This document shows, piece by piece, positions 45,314 through 58,560 of a stretch of 64,000 nucleotides of DNA. The notes under the pieces are model-generated. The model saw only the letters and a list, made by a program, of their open reading frames with translations, did no database searches and had not been told where the DNA came from. This DNA comes from Rhexocercosporidium sp. MPI-PUGE-AT-0058 (lineage: Eukaryota; Ascomycota; Leotiomycetes; Helotiales). The stretch covers positions 310,001 through 374,000 of the forward strand of contig JAGTJL010000021.1 in the NCBI GenBank assembly GCA_020746875.1, written 5' to 3'. Position numbers and translations under genes: made by a program. Numbering within the stretch: the first letter of the stretch is position 1; every line of letters starts with the position of its first letter.

Positions 45314-48300
45314 CACCAAAGTGAATTTACGGAGGGCCTTCCTTTGACACTGTAGTAGACCCCTCGACTCGCAGCACCACCATCAAGCTTATTCTGCCTT
45401 TTAAACTCATAAAATGATTAGATATAGATATCCAGGTTTTATTATAATACTAAAACGGTATTCTCAGTGTTGTGGCGGCCAGAGGGCGCTATGTAATACG
45501 CTGTCGCCACATAGGCTGATACCTACTCTAATTAAGCGATCAAGAATCTTGGTTAGTAGCGGTAAGGTTATCCCATGGACCGGTGGAATAGGCGAGACAG
45601 GGATTTGAGCTAATCAGAGAGCCAGGATTTTAGTAAAGATACATTGATTTCTACTTCCGGGCATGATATTTATTAAAACAATAGCTAACTATATACAAAA
45701 ACACGTTATATTCTTAATAGCTATATTAAGTAGTAGTCTTTTTTATAAAGGGCTATAAATTCGTTAATAACTCTCCTAAAGCGACTCTTTTCGGCCCTTT
45801 TGGTTGAATTTTATCCTTATACTTCTCTTTAAGGTAATATTTATAGTTTCCTTTTAATAGCTTCTTTTCTCGCGTATGCCGATTTGGAAGTACTTAAAAC
45901 TCTTTTATATTCTTATAAGAAAGAGTGCGTTTCCTTATATTTTCGATATCGTCGGCTGCATAAAGTAAAGTCTTAATAAGGGCCTTTCGGAACTTGACTT
46001 GCTCGGTTCACATGTCGTTTTTTGTAAGAGCGTAGTAATTTGTAGCTCTAGTATAAATAGAGATTAAGTAATAATTAATTAAAACTATATATAATAATTA
46101 GTTCTAAATAGCTTATTAACTTTTCCTCTTAATTATACGTTCCCCGGAGTTATACGACTTGAGTTGATCTCCGACGTTAATAGTATTTATAAATTAATTG
46201 TAAAGCTATACAAATACCGGCTCATCGATCTCCATATTGTAGAGGGGAAAACACCAAGCACACAATAAGAGGGTAATAAAGTAAGTGCCGAAAAGTAAAC
46301 GTAAGAAATACTCATTTAACGAATACTAAAGATATTATATATTTAAGAAATATAATTTATTAAAAGAAGAGAAAAGTATAATTTAAATAAGAAGGAAAAG
46401 TTATAATAATAAAAATCGTTATTATTATTAAAAGATATTACTTTAAAGGCTATTTTAAATATAATAAAATATAACTTAATTACGTAACAAATAGGCCTTT
46501 AAGGTCAACCCTACCACATGCGTCCCCTCTTTAAAAAACTTATATTTAACTTCAAGCAAAGAAATAAAAACTAATATTATAGTTTTAAAGCTTTAAATAC
46601 TTAAAGGAAAATATGTCTAAGTAAGAATAAGTAAATATTAAGTAACTTATACTTTACTTTTAAAAGTAAACAATTGTCTCGCTTAATACTTTTAAATATT
46701 ATCTTTTATTTTATTATTCTTTTTCTTTTTTTTCTTTTTAATAATTTTATTATTCTTTTTTATAATACTCTTAAAAAGGCTTTACGCGTTTTTTTATATT
46801 TATATTAATCTTTTTATATCTCTTAATACTTATCGTATTGTTTTTGCCGCTTAAACTTACCTTTTTAAATATTATATTTAAGTAAACTTCAGCTTTAATA
46901 AAGTTAAAGTAATTCCTTTAAAACAAATCGGCGTATAATTAATATTTTAAATAAGTTCCCGACTCCTTCTCTTACGACGTAAAGATTAACTTTCTTTATA
47001 AAATAAAAATCAATCCTTATAACGCGTTAAATTCGTCGATATTCCCTTATACCTTAAGCTAACGTATTTTTAACGACTTCGCTCTTTTTTTATATTTTCA
47101 TTTTAACGAATCTTTTACGAACCTTTTTAACCTCTTAATCGTTATTAAAAATAAAAGAAAATATATTAAGAGTATATTAAAGAAATAAGAATATATAAAC
47201 ATATAAAATAAAAAGTAAATAATAATTAAAGGACGGTTTTTTTACCTTTAAGGTTCGAAGTATAATAAAAAAGTAAAAAGAAGCTAATCGGAGCATTTCT
47301 TTTTTTAATTTAATTAAATCTCTTTTTTACTTTTATCTTCTTTTTTTTACTTTTATTTCTTTAATAAGTTAATATTAAATAATAATAAAATTAGTTTTAA
47401 GTAATTCCCCCTTCTTTTATTTTAATAATTATTATATTAAATAAAAGCGCTAATAATGCCTTAATAATTTTTTATTATATCTTCTTATTATTCTTTAGTA
47501 AATAAATAAATTATTATAAGCGGCTGAAATTTATTATATTTAAAAGAGAAAGAAAAGAAATATTATACTTTATATATTAACTTCAAACTATTTAATCTTC
47601 CTCACGGTCTCTTTCTTTTCTTAGCAGTAAGTTATAAGATAAAAGCTTCTCGAGAATAATCCTTAAAGCTTTAATAAACTATAAGTTATTTTAAACCGCC
47701 TTTATTATTACTTTCCTTCGACTTACTTCTTATTATTAATTAATTAAGAAAAATAAAAAGCTAAAAGTAAGTTCTTTTTCGTTTAATATCGTTAACTTTT
47801 AAATCTTAATAATTCTTTAATATAATTTAAAGACTTAAAGTAAAAGCGTAGCTTTAATTGCTTTATTAAAATAAGAAGTATCTTTAACTTCGTTACTTAT
47901 TTTAAGCTTTTATTAATTATATTATAAACAACTTTTAAATTAATAATATTAAGCTTTTTAAAAGTCTTTTCTTATTAAAGTAATTCCTTTTTATTTAAAA
48001 ATAAGGTTTTCTTTTAAAGAACTTTATATTAATATAACTTTATAATAACTTAAAAAGTAATAAAAACATTCCCTAAATACTTTTATAAGCTAGTATAAGC
48101 TAAGCCAGATTTTAAGTTTAAAAAAGAAACAAATATATTTTAAAGGCAAAAGTAATAATACTCTTTTTTAATTAATTAATATTCTTAATTTAAGGGTTCG
48201 AGGACTAATATTTAGCCAAAGGAAGCTCTTAACCTAAAGTCTAATTAATTTACTTAATAAAAGACAGCTCTATAAGGACAAAGTTAAAAGAACACTTATA

Positions 48301-50199
48301 AATAACTTAAGTACTTATAATAAGATATTATTTACTCGCTTAAGTCTTTTATAAAATTATTATTACGACGGAATTATAATAGCGGTATTTGAATTCCAAT
48401 AAGCGAGATTTTAGAACGGCTAAGGAAAAGGCGTATAATTTAAATTAATTAAAATCTCCTTTTATATAAAATAGTTTTACTTATTTTATTATCTTAAAAC
48501 TAATTAATTAAAACTCTAAAGAAATAAAATCGTTATTACTTTAATACTTTAATATATTATTTAAAATAACTTAAAGTAGGCTCGGCTTATTACGATATTT
48601 AATCCGCTATCTTATACTTTTACTCTTAATTAAGTTATTATTATTAGCACTTAAGTAGCGTAAAAGCCCAGACTTAATAGCCGTTAATCGAGAGAACTCA
48701 TAGAATTTAATAATAACCCTTACGTTAAACTTTAGGCTCGCGATAACTCGACCGCTGATTTCCAAAGACTAATAGTTTAATTAAAAATAAAGCACTTATA
48801 ATATAAAGAATTAAAGGCATAAAAAAGATATAAAAAAGCTAAAAATTTATAACTTATTAATCGTACTTACTTTACTTATTTTTAACTTAATCGTTATAAT
48901 CTTAGAGTATTAAGCTCTGTTTTTAAACACGTTATATTAGAATTGTTAATATTTAAATAAACCTTTTATATTATTAATAATAAATTTAATAATCTTTATT
49001 ATTAATATAAAGTAGTTATAATAGCTTATTTCCTTCATAATAATTTATAGCTTATTACGCGCTTTATTATTTATTTAAATATATAAATTAATTTCATTCA
49101 TTTAGCTTTATAAATTCCTTTAAATCTTAAGTCGTTTAATTACGCGTAATCTCTTAATTATTATATATTTTTTTTTCAAACTAATAGCTTATTTATTATA
49201 ATTCTAAAAGCTATTTTAATTAAAGTAAATCTTTTTTATTATAAAGTATTTAAATAATATTAAAAAAGAATTTCTAGTCTTCGATTACTTTTAAAAACCT
49301 ATTATACAAGCTTACTTTAGTAATATATTTTGGGGGGTTATCGTCTTCAGCGCCTAGCTTATTAATACATTAAGATTATTAACGCTCTAAAACGACTTGT
49401 TAAAAGAACCTTATTTAACTTATTATTTAATTCTTTATAAGATTTAATAAAAAATAAATATTTAATTAAATTTTACTTTTTTATAACGTAAGCTATAATC
49501 GACTTAATTTAATTAAATTACTTTACAAGGCTAAAACTTTCTTTGAGTTTCTTAAGGGCTTTTTTAACTTTATAACGTATTAATAATTACTATATTTATA
49601 AGCTTTCGAGCTTATACGTCCAGCGTTAATAATATTAAATTATTTAAAGAGCAGCTATCGCAAACATATTATTTAGCTCGACTAAGATATTAATATTATT
49701 ATTACAGAACGACTTGTAAATGTAATCGAAGGGTATTTATAAGCGTAAATAATATTTAAAGTATTAAAGGGATTTTTTGTCGTTTAAAGGAAAGCTCTTA
49801 ATATTTTAATATATACTTTTATTATTATATCTTAATCTTCGTCCCTTTTGTAAGATATAAAAGGTACGTCCTCGCCATAGTTTAGCGTTTAATAACGCTA
49901 AGCGACGAGCTATAAGAATTATAATAAAGAATAGTTAATAATATTAATTATAACGATTAAACTATTTATTAAAAAAGTAAATAACGACTTAATATTAACT
50001 TAGTTTTACGTAAGTTAGCTTTTTAAGTATTTTAATAATAATTCTATTATTTTATATAGTTTGTCTCGTAAACTCTTTAGGGTTTTTAAGGCCTTGTAAA
50101 TTTCGCTCTTTAAAACTAAGTTAAAGTTAGTCTTTATTATTATTATATTAAGTTATTATTAAAAGCTCGTTGTCTTTATAATAAATAAAGCGCTTTCGT

Positions 50200-53000
50200 T
50201 TATAAAATAGCTTAAGGCAATTAATTATAAAAGTATTATAAAAAAGTATATTATTACTTTTTAACTCTTTTAACTTATAATAATTCTTTTTAAAAAAAGC
50301 CTTATAAATTTCGTAAAATCTTAACTATTAAAAGTCAAGCTTTTTACTCTTTAATATATTGATTTCCTGAATAAAGTCGTATTTAAGAATTAAATCTCTA
50401 ACTTATAATAGCTTATTTCGAATATCCTTTTTTACATTAAAAGCTTCTTTTTTTTTTATTTACGACGTATCTTTTAAAACTTAATTTCTTTTATATTATT
50501 ATTTTGTATTTAATATTAAAGAATTTAAATATAAATTAAATCGTTAATATTCTTAATGTCTTTCGAAAAAAGGCTTTTTTAAATAAAATAATATATTTTA
50601 ATAAAAAGAATTAGTTTTTTATTATAAATTATATAAAAGGAAGTATAGCTTATAAGTCTATAGATTATAATGCGGTCAGCAAATAAAACCGTTAATAAGT
50701 TACTTATTTAATCTCTTCTTATTTTAAAAAAAGCATTTTTAATAAGGCTATATCCTTATTCGATTATGCCATTAACTTTCACGTTATAAGTCAATATTTA
50801 AATTCGTCGAATTTCTATTTTATTTAATAAGTTAACGACTTTACTTATATTCTTTATGCTTTTATTAATTATTAGCTTTTAAAATAGCCCGTGTCGGCAA
50901 ATAATATCTTATCAAATAAAATTAATAATACCTTTAGCCTCTTTTAAAGCAAGCGCCTTAACTTTAACCTAACCGCTTATATTATCTTAAGCGATAACGA
51001 AATACTTCTTCCCGTTTTATATTAATATAAAAGTAATATTTAACGCTTATTTTTTTATAAGTCCGTTTAAAGTAATTAAAACTATAAGCTTTTCTTATTA
51101 CTTAATATTATATAATATACACTTATTGCATATTTTAACGAATTCCGCGAAGTTCTTAAAATAGCCCTTTTAAAAATAATATTAAAAAATACAATAATAT
51201 ATGCTTTCCTTTCCTTTATAGCCAGAGTTATTATAGCAGCTTTACAAAATATATGCCTTATCTTTATCGATATTAATAATAAGTTTAATAAATACGCCTT
51301 TTAATAAAAGTCTCTAAATACGCTAATTATAAATTCCGTATAATAATACTTCTTTCTTAAATATACGAAAAGCTTTTAAATTTATACTTTTCAAAGTCTT
51401 AAATATAATTAAATAAATAATTATCTTTTAATAATATTCTTTATAATATTTTAAAGATATTAATAAGTCCGCTTCGCTTTTTTAATTTATATATAAGTCG
51501 CTATTAAGTATTATTTAATCGTTTAACTTATTTCGTAATTCTTAAACTTTTCGCTTTATATTAATAAAAATATTACGTCTTTAAATTAACTTAAAGTTAT
51601 CGAAAGTCTTTAACTCTTTTATTAAGTCTTCTGTGTTTTCCGCTTTTATTAAGTAAATTCCAACCGTATTAAACTCAATTAAAATCCAATCCTTATCGTT
51701 ATTATTTTCGGTATTCTCTTTAATATCTTTAAGGTATTTAAGTCTCCTTAAGAGAACATTTACTATTATATGCGTGGCACCTTTAATATAATATACTTTG
51801 AAGTCGAAAAGCCTAATTTAAGCGAGCCAGCGAGTGAGCATCGCACTAAAGTAATCGTAAATAACTCCTTTAAATTAAATAATAAAAGTATATACGTCAA
51901 TTTCTATAATAAAATAGACTCTTATAAGCTAGATTTTGAACTTCTTAAGAATTAAAAGCATACTTTTATATTCTTTTTTTATAGCGTCGTAATCTCGTTT
52001 TACCTTTATTTAAAAGCCGCTTTTATACTTCGCCGGTCTAAGCTTATTATTTTTCGAGTTACGTTAACTAAAAAAACTACTTTATCCGACTCCGCTAAAG
52101 TTTATAAAAACGACGATTTTATTAACGCCCTTAAAATAATTAATCTTATAAAATATTAAAAAGAAGTATAAAATATTTTAAAAGGTTCTTATTACTTAAC
52201 TATAAGTTGCGAGGTTTTATATAAATTTAACTCTTTTTTTAATAAAGTCGTATAATAGCTTAACTAATAAACGAAAATCTTTAATTTAAATACGGAAGTA
52301 AATAATTAAATTTAAAAATCCTTTAACTTTTATAACGTTCTTTAATTCTTTCTATTTCTATACTTTAATTAAGTATATAGCTAAAGATTCTCTTTTTTAC
52401 GAATTATATACGTAGCCGACGACGTTTATATTATTACGACAAAACTAAGATTTAAGGCTTATAATAACTTTAACGCACTTAAGGCGTTTTAATATCTTAT
52501 TAAAGTTAAGAAAATACTTAAGAATAAATTAGCGAATTTTAAGCCGTGTTTCCTTTTAATTATAATTTATATATAGTCTTTTTAGGTTAAAGTCGTTTAA
52601 AAACGATATTATAATAAAAAGCATAATATATTTTAATATTTTATTAATCGTTTTTATAAATTAAGCAATAAAGTTTATAGCTCTTTAAAGTAACGTTATA
52701 TTTCGGATTAATTTAATATTAAACATAAAGAAGGCCGTTATATTTCGGCTACTTTAATATAATATTTATTAATTATAACCTAAGTATAAGTCTATTAAGC
52801 TCGCGATATAATACTTTATAAATTCCTTTAAAAATTCGTTAATAAAAAGAAGTAAATTAACGTCTTTTAAAGTGATTACGTTAAATATAATTACCGAGTT
52901 AATTAAACGATACTTTCTTAATTCCTTTTTCTTAATTAAAAACTAAGCGTTATAATATAACTCCTTAAAGAGTTCGAGAACCCTACGGTTAAGTCTGTCT
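50200..53000 (-). mobile_element. RIP-mutated Ty3/gypsy Pol remains, element A
   Basis: Minus strand, read through stops. Reverse transcriptase at about 52840-52620: NEFLKEFIKYYIASLIDLYL then GYN, SSRNITAFFM, LIRNITLL and FIKTINKILKYI, matching the fungal gypsy pattern (D-YSGYD, SRD-TAF, TNSVA-F). RNase H-integrase linker at about 51850-51720: LTRW, FDFKVYYIKGA and HIIVNVLLRR (normally HVVADALSRR). Integrase zinc finger at about 51250-51120: NNSGYKGKESIYY and FAEFVKICNKC, with one His changed to Tyr. The changes from the expected residues (Asp to Asn, Gln to stop, His to Tyr) are those made by C-to-T or G-to-A. Outer limits and LTRs are not resolved; the integrase core probably lies at 51100-50200. 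Confidence 0.82.
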
Positions 53001-56000
53001 TTTATTATCTTTTTAATTTTAAGAGCTAACGCTTTAAGAAATGGAAAGTATAGTATTTACTAAGCTTCGTAGTCTACCGTCTTAATAATTATAAGTAATA
53101 AAATATTTTTATAAAATTTCTTATACTTAATCTAATTAAATATAATAATACTTTTTTAATTTAATATAATTTCGTTAAAAAAAGCTCTTTTTTTTAATTA
53201 TAATATATTTTTAATATTTAAAATAATAAGTTGCTTTTCCGTAATCTTAAATCCGTAAGAAAAGCCGACAAAATAAAAAAGTAAGATATTTTAATACTTC
53301 TTAACTTATTCTTAAGGAAAGTCCCTTTCTTTAAAGACTTTATATTAGTCTTTATAGCTTTTAAGTATATTTCCTATTTTATTTATTTAATTTATAAGCC
53401 TAATCTTTTTGTCTTTCGTTTTATATATAATATAAACTCGCGAAACTTATTTACGTTTTTTAAATAAAGACGTTATTAATAAAATATTATAATCTATAAT
53501 AAATTAAAAAATAAGCTCGATTTTCTTAATTAATATAATACTAAATACACGTTTTTTTACCGAAAAGAGCTTTAATAAAATCTTTATAAAAGAGATAATT
53601 ATAAAAGTCCGTCTTTAAAATTATAAATTCTCGCTTTATATATTTAATAAAAATATATAAGATATTTTTAAAAGAAGAATTACTTTTACTATTAAAAGTT
53701 TCTTTATCTTTTTTATAAAAAAGCTCGTCCTCGAGCTTAAAAGAAGTATCTTTTAAAGAGTATTCGACGATATTAATTACAAAGCTTTAATTATAGCTAG
53801 TTATTCGTTTCCTAAGTCAGTTTTAAATTCCAAATAGTTTAATTTCGGATTTAATAATATTTTATTAACTCGACTCTCAGACTTCGCAGCTTCGATACTT
53901 TTGGCATATTTTATAAGTTTAATTACTTTAATAATAATAATTAGTTACGTAATTTTATTCTATAAGTTAACGTAAATTAAACTGCTTTTTGCATTAAATA
54001 AGTATTTAAATAAAACGCGTATAATTTAAAAGAATAAAAATCTAAAAATAACTTTAATACTTAAAATATTTATAATATAAAACTTAATAAAAATAATATA
54101 ATTTCTTATTATAATTAGGACGTTATCCGCATATCTTAGAAATCGCGATTTTGCGCTTATAATACTCTTTAAAGTTATAAAGTCGCTTTTTATAATAAAG
54201 ACTTTTAATTAAACGATAATATTATAAAATATATAATTAACTTTTACGCCAGAATTAAGAGTAACTCGGATATTATTAAGTCTCGTCTTCTTAGGTATAA
54301 TAATTATATACTTCGGCGTTAAAAAGTATTACTTATAACTTAGTCCTTAAAGTATGTCGACTAAATAAACTTTAGCAATTAATAATAAGTCGACTTTAAG
54401 TTCCTTTTTTAAAACTATTACTCTTTAAAGCGCTATTAAAATAGCGGTTAAGATTATGAGCATTAAGCTAAAAAAAGGAATTAAACTTAATAATAACTAA
54501 AAAGTTAATTATTAAATTAGCATTTCTTATACTAAAAAGACTTAATACTTTCATTTCTTTTACTAAACTTAGAACTTATACGTAAGTCTAGCTTAAGATA
54601 TAATAAGGTAAGTAATAACTTATTATTCTTATTTAAAGAAAATACGTTTAAGCTATCGCGAAACTTACAGTCCTTTTAATATAAAATCCAAAGTATTAGC
54701 CTAAAGTAATAAAAAGCGTTAAAATATAATATTATTTTCTTCTTAATCGTAGTCCCAAAAAGCTTTTATATACTTTATAATTTTAATATTAATAATAGCG
54801 ATTTAATCCTAAATCTCTTAATTAATAATCTTCGGTCGACTTATCCTTAGTAAGTCGATTAAAATAAGGATTTCTTTTAAAGTTAAGTTTCTAAAGAGTT
54901 CTTTTTAAATAAAAAGCTTATTTAGCGTATTATTTAACGTGTAATTATTCCGCGATAGCGCTTAATATACGCGAGGTCGGCCTAAAGTCGCTTTAACGAT
55001 AATAAGTAAATTACTTTTAGCGCGTTTCTAAATAATCCCCGTAAAGAATAGTTTAATAATAATCGGTCCTTTTCGACTTATAATTAGAATAGCTTTTTTT
55101 AATTTTTTAAAAATAATATTATTATTATTATCTTTTATAATAATTTAAATAGGTTTTATCTTAAGTGTTTTAGCTAAAAGGTTTACGTTTATAAGCTCTT
55201 AAAATTTAATAATATTCTTAATTTCTTCGCGAACTTTTAATTTTCCGTAATTAACTTAAGTCTTAAAGCATTTTTAAAATAAAGTTCCGGTTATATATAA
55301 TTCGACTCTTATTATTATTTTAAAAGCAATAGTATTTTATTATCTTATTTCCGTAAATACTATTTTAAAGCTATTATTTATTCCTTCTAAATTAAAAGTA
55401 ATAAGTACGTTTTAAACGTTAATTAATCCTATTATATTAAAAAGTCAAATAATAAGAATATCTAAATAGTTTTAAGGCTCCTAACTTATTTTTAATATTA
55501 ATTCTTTTAAGATTAATTTCGATATAATATTTTATTAAGTTAAAAAGATTTCTTAAGCGTCCCGAAGCTTCTTTTAAATTACTTTTTCTTTTTATCTCGA
55601 GTTTAAATCTCTTTTTATATTAATTATTTATAAAATAAGAACTTCTTTTCTTAGTTTATTTTAAGGAAATTAAACCGCTTAAGCTTTTATTCCTTCCTTT
55701 TAAAAGCTTATATAAATATAATTATCTTTATTCTTATAAATAATTCTTAAATTAAATTATTTTTTAAACTCGTAATATTAATTTTAATATTTATAAAATC
55801 TTTAAAGTCTAACACTTAGAATCGACTTATTAAAATAAAAAAGGCATCCAGTACTTATGTCGTCCTTTATATTAAAACGTTAATTATATTTAAAGCTTAC
55901 TTTAAAATCTTAATAAAATACCTTAGCTTCTTTAAGGTATGCGATCGACTCGTAAATAAATAAAGCCTTAACTTTAGCTATTAATTTTAAATTCTTTCTT

Positions 56001-57965
56001 TTCTTTATAATAATATATAAAATACATAAGTTATTTAATCCTTTCGCAATTATATTAATATCCCGTTTTATAATTTAATTAATATCGCGAGTTAGCTTTT
56101 TAATAATAAAAATAACTTCTTTTTAAATATGCTTTTTTTAATTTAATCTAAAATAAAATATTAAATTCTTTTTAAAAACGTCGTTAATCTCTTAAGCTAA
56201 AGAATTATTCTTATACTTTATAAGCTCGGGGCGAGCTATAAAATTAAGCCCTCTGAATTATATTATTAAAAAAAGAGTTTTATTATTACTTAACCTAAGT
56301 CGAAGACGGTCGGCCTAAATAATTTATATAAATAATACTTCCTTTTTAATTAAAGTATCGATTTCCCGCTCGACTTAGAATAAGCTTTTTATTTTAACGT
56401 ATATTTTATCGAAAAATCGCATATTTTTTATATTAAAAGTATTATTATTTTTTATAAAAGTTCCGGCTTTTCGCTTTAAGTATTTAAGTAAAGCCGTTAA
56501 AAACTTTATAATTATTTGCCGCTTTATAATAATTTTCTTTTATATATAAGCTTAATTAACTTCTTTAAAAGCTTAAAGAAACTGTCGAAATTAAAATTTA
56601 AAAGCATTTTTTATAATATATTTAAAGTTATTAAATATCTTCTTTAAGTTTTAAAGAATATAACGATATTACTTAAGGTTAAACGTTTAATATTCTCTTA
56701 TAACTTCTTTAATTAACTCTTAATAAGTGCTATTAAAAAAGTCGGGGAGTTACTTAATATTTTAACTTATTTTAAAAGTATAATAATTTACGACGTATTA
56801 TTTCTTTTCGGCGTTATTTATAATACCTTAAGCCGTAAAAAGCTGCTTTAAGGTCTTAAAGAACTTAATAATATTATTCCCGTTAAAGTATAAGTAGCTA
56901 AAAGTGCCTAAGATTAATATGACTTAAGCTACTATAAAATAAAGAGGTCCTTTAGTAAAGTCCGTAACAAGTTATACGACTTAAGATATAAGCTATTAAG
57001 ACGTTATATTATTAAAAATAAGTTTATAATAATAATTATTTAAAGCCTCGTTTATTCCGTATAATATAAAGGTTTTAATAAGTCTATATTATCCTAGCGC
57101 AGGTCGTGTTAATTAAAAAGCTTAAGCGGAAGTAGCTTAAGCTTAAAACGGTATTACATAACTTATATTAACAGAGTTAAGTCCCCCTTACTTCAAAAGC
57201 AAATATAATATAAATTAAAAGTATATAAGTTAAGTAAGTATTATATAAGTCGGTAGAGCTTAAAGAGCGGCCTAAGCTCTTATACTAAAGCTTTTTAAAT
57301 AGCTATTACTTTAATTATAATTAAACATATCTTATTATAAGTTATTACCGCCGCTTTTATTTCTCTTCTTTTTCTTATTAATAATTAAAGTATTATTTAC
57401 AGGTATTCCTAATAGTTATAATAAAGTAAAGCTAGTAATTTCAGCGATATTAAGCTTTATTAAAAGTCTAATAGACACAAAAGTAAAAGAGCTTGCAAAG
57501 CTTATAAAGCTAGTCTCAGTAATAAAATAATTTATAATCGGAGTCGCAGAGCTTCTCCGGGTTATAAAAAAGTTATTAATAAGTCGTTTAAGCTCTTTGC
57601 CCTTTAAGTTGCCGCTAAAGGCGTTATTTTTAATATTGTTTTTAAATATAATATAACGACACTAGCCAAGAGAGCGGTGTAAGAAGTATATGGTAGTACT
57701 TTAACTAAGGCTATCGAGAGCTAATAAGTTTAATACAAAGGAAATAAAAAGATAAAAAAGGAAAGAAGAAGTAAAAAGAATATAAGTTTATATATATAAG
57801 CTCCTCCGAAACCCTTTTAGTATTAGTCCGACTCGGCATAACTTAGTTACTTTTAAACCCTTAAATTTCTTAATTCGCTAAGAAGCTCTTAAGTATACTT
57901 ATTATTATATTACTCTCCTCTTAAAAAAGAGATTATCTTTAATCTTTAATTAATTGTAGTTTAAT

Positions 57966-58200
57966 ATTATTACGGTGCTAAGGGCTCTTATCCGAGGTTA
58001 AGCGAGGTTACGCGAGCGTAAGCGAGGTCTTATATAATAATAAATAACATATTATAAAAGAGCGAGCTTTTATTTATTTAATTAATGGAATAAGCGTCCG
58101 AATCTAGTCCGTTACTTATTATATTATACTGCCTTAGCGCCATCGATTTATTTGCTTATATTAGCGTATATATACGTTAAACTTTCTAAGAAATTAATTC
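57966..58200 (+). repeat. Possible decayed LTR with a 10-bp tandem repeat
   Basis: Starts TATTACGGTGCTAAGGGC, which would be TGTTACGG before RIP, a usual fungal LTR start. Inside lie four near-copies of a 10-mer: GAGGTTAAGC (57994), GAGGTTACGC (58004), GAGCGTAAGC (58014), GAGGTCTTAT (58024). A gag-like plus-strand frame begins about 200 bp further on, the order expected for LTR then gag. I did not find the partner LTR. Confidence 0.4.
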
Positions 58201-58384
58201 TTCTTTTTTTAATAATATATACTTTTTTATAAATTAACTTAAATTATCGATTTACGTTATATAATTGCTAATACGTATAATTAGTTAATTAAAATAAATA
58301 AATAATAATAAATAAATAAAATCCCGTAACTTTTATAATAAAATCCGAATTTTAATTATAATAATGCCTCTTTTAACCTTATTA

Positions 58385-58560
58385 GGAGCCTTAGCGGCGG
58401 CTTACCGCAACTACTGCGTGCGCTACGTGCGCCGGATGGCAAAGGAGCCGGGCTACTCTTATCACTTCGACAAGAGTAACTCGAAGAAATATGCTTATTA
58501 TATAGCTTAAAAGGGATTTTGTCGTCTCGTAAATTAAAGTCCGGAAAACCTCCGAAATAA
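58385..58560 (+). mobile_element. GC island with gag-like coding trace
   Basis: In the middle of the AT-rich block, about 120 bp keep normal GC content. The plus strand reads AAAYRNYCVRYVRRMAKEPG, then HFDKSNSKKYAYYIAQKGFC (the Gln being a TAA here). The spacing suggests a Cys-rich nucleic-acid-binding knuckle (Cys-x2-Cys type) in which Cys codons became Tyr by G-to-A change. This would fit a retrotransposon gag or gag-like ORF, but the match is by pattern only. Confidence 0.45.

Noticed and set aside
45414..45608. Short plus-strand frame at the border of the AT block
   Set aside because: No motif; the GC-rich words there look like a repeat-element edge rather than coding sequence.
51770..51955. 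Plus-strand frame of 61 codons in the AT-rich block
   Set aside because: The antisense reads as the gypsy RNase H-integrase linker, so this is a shadow of element A.
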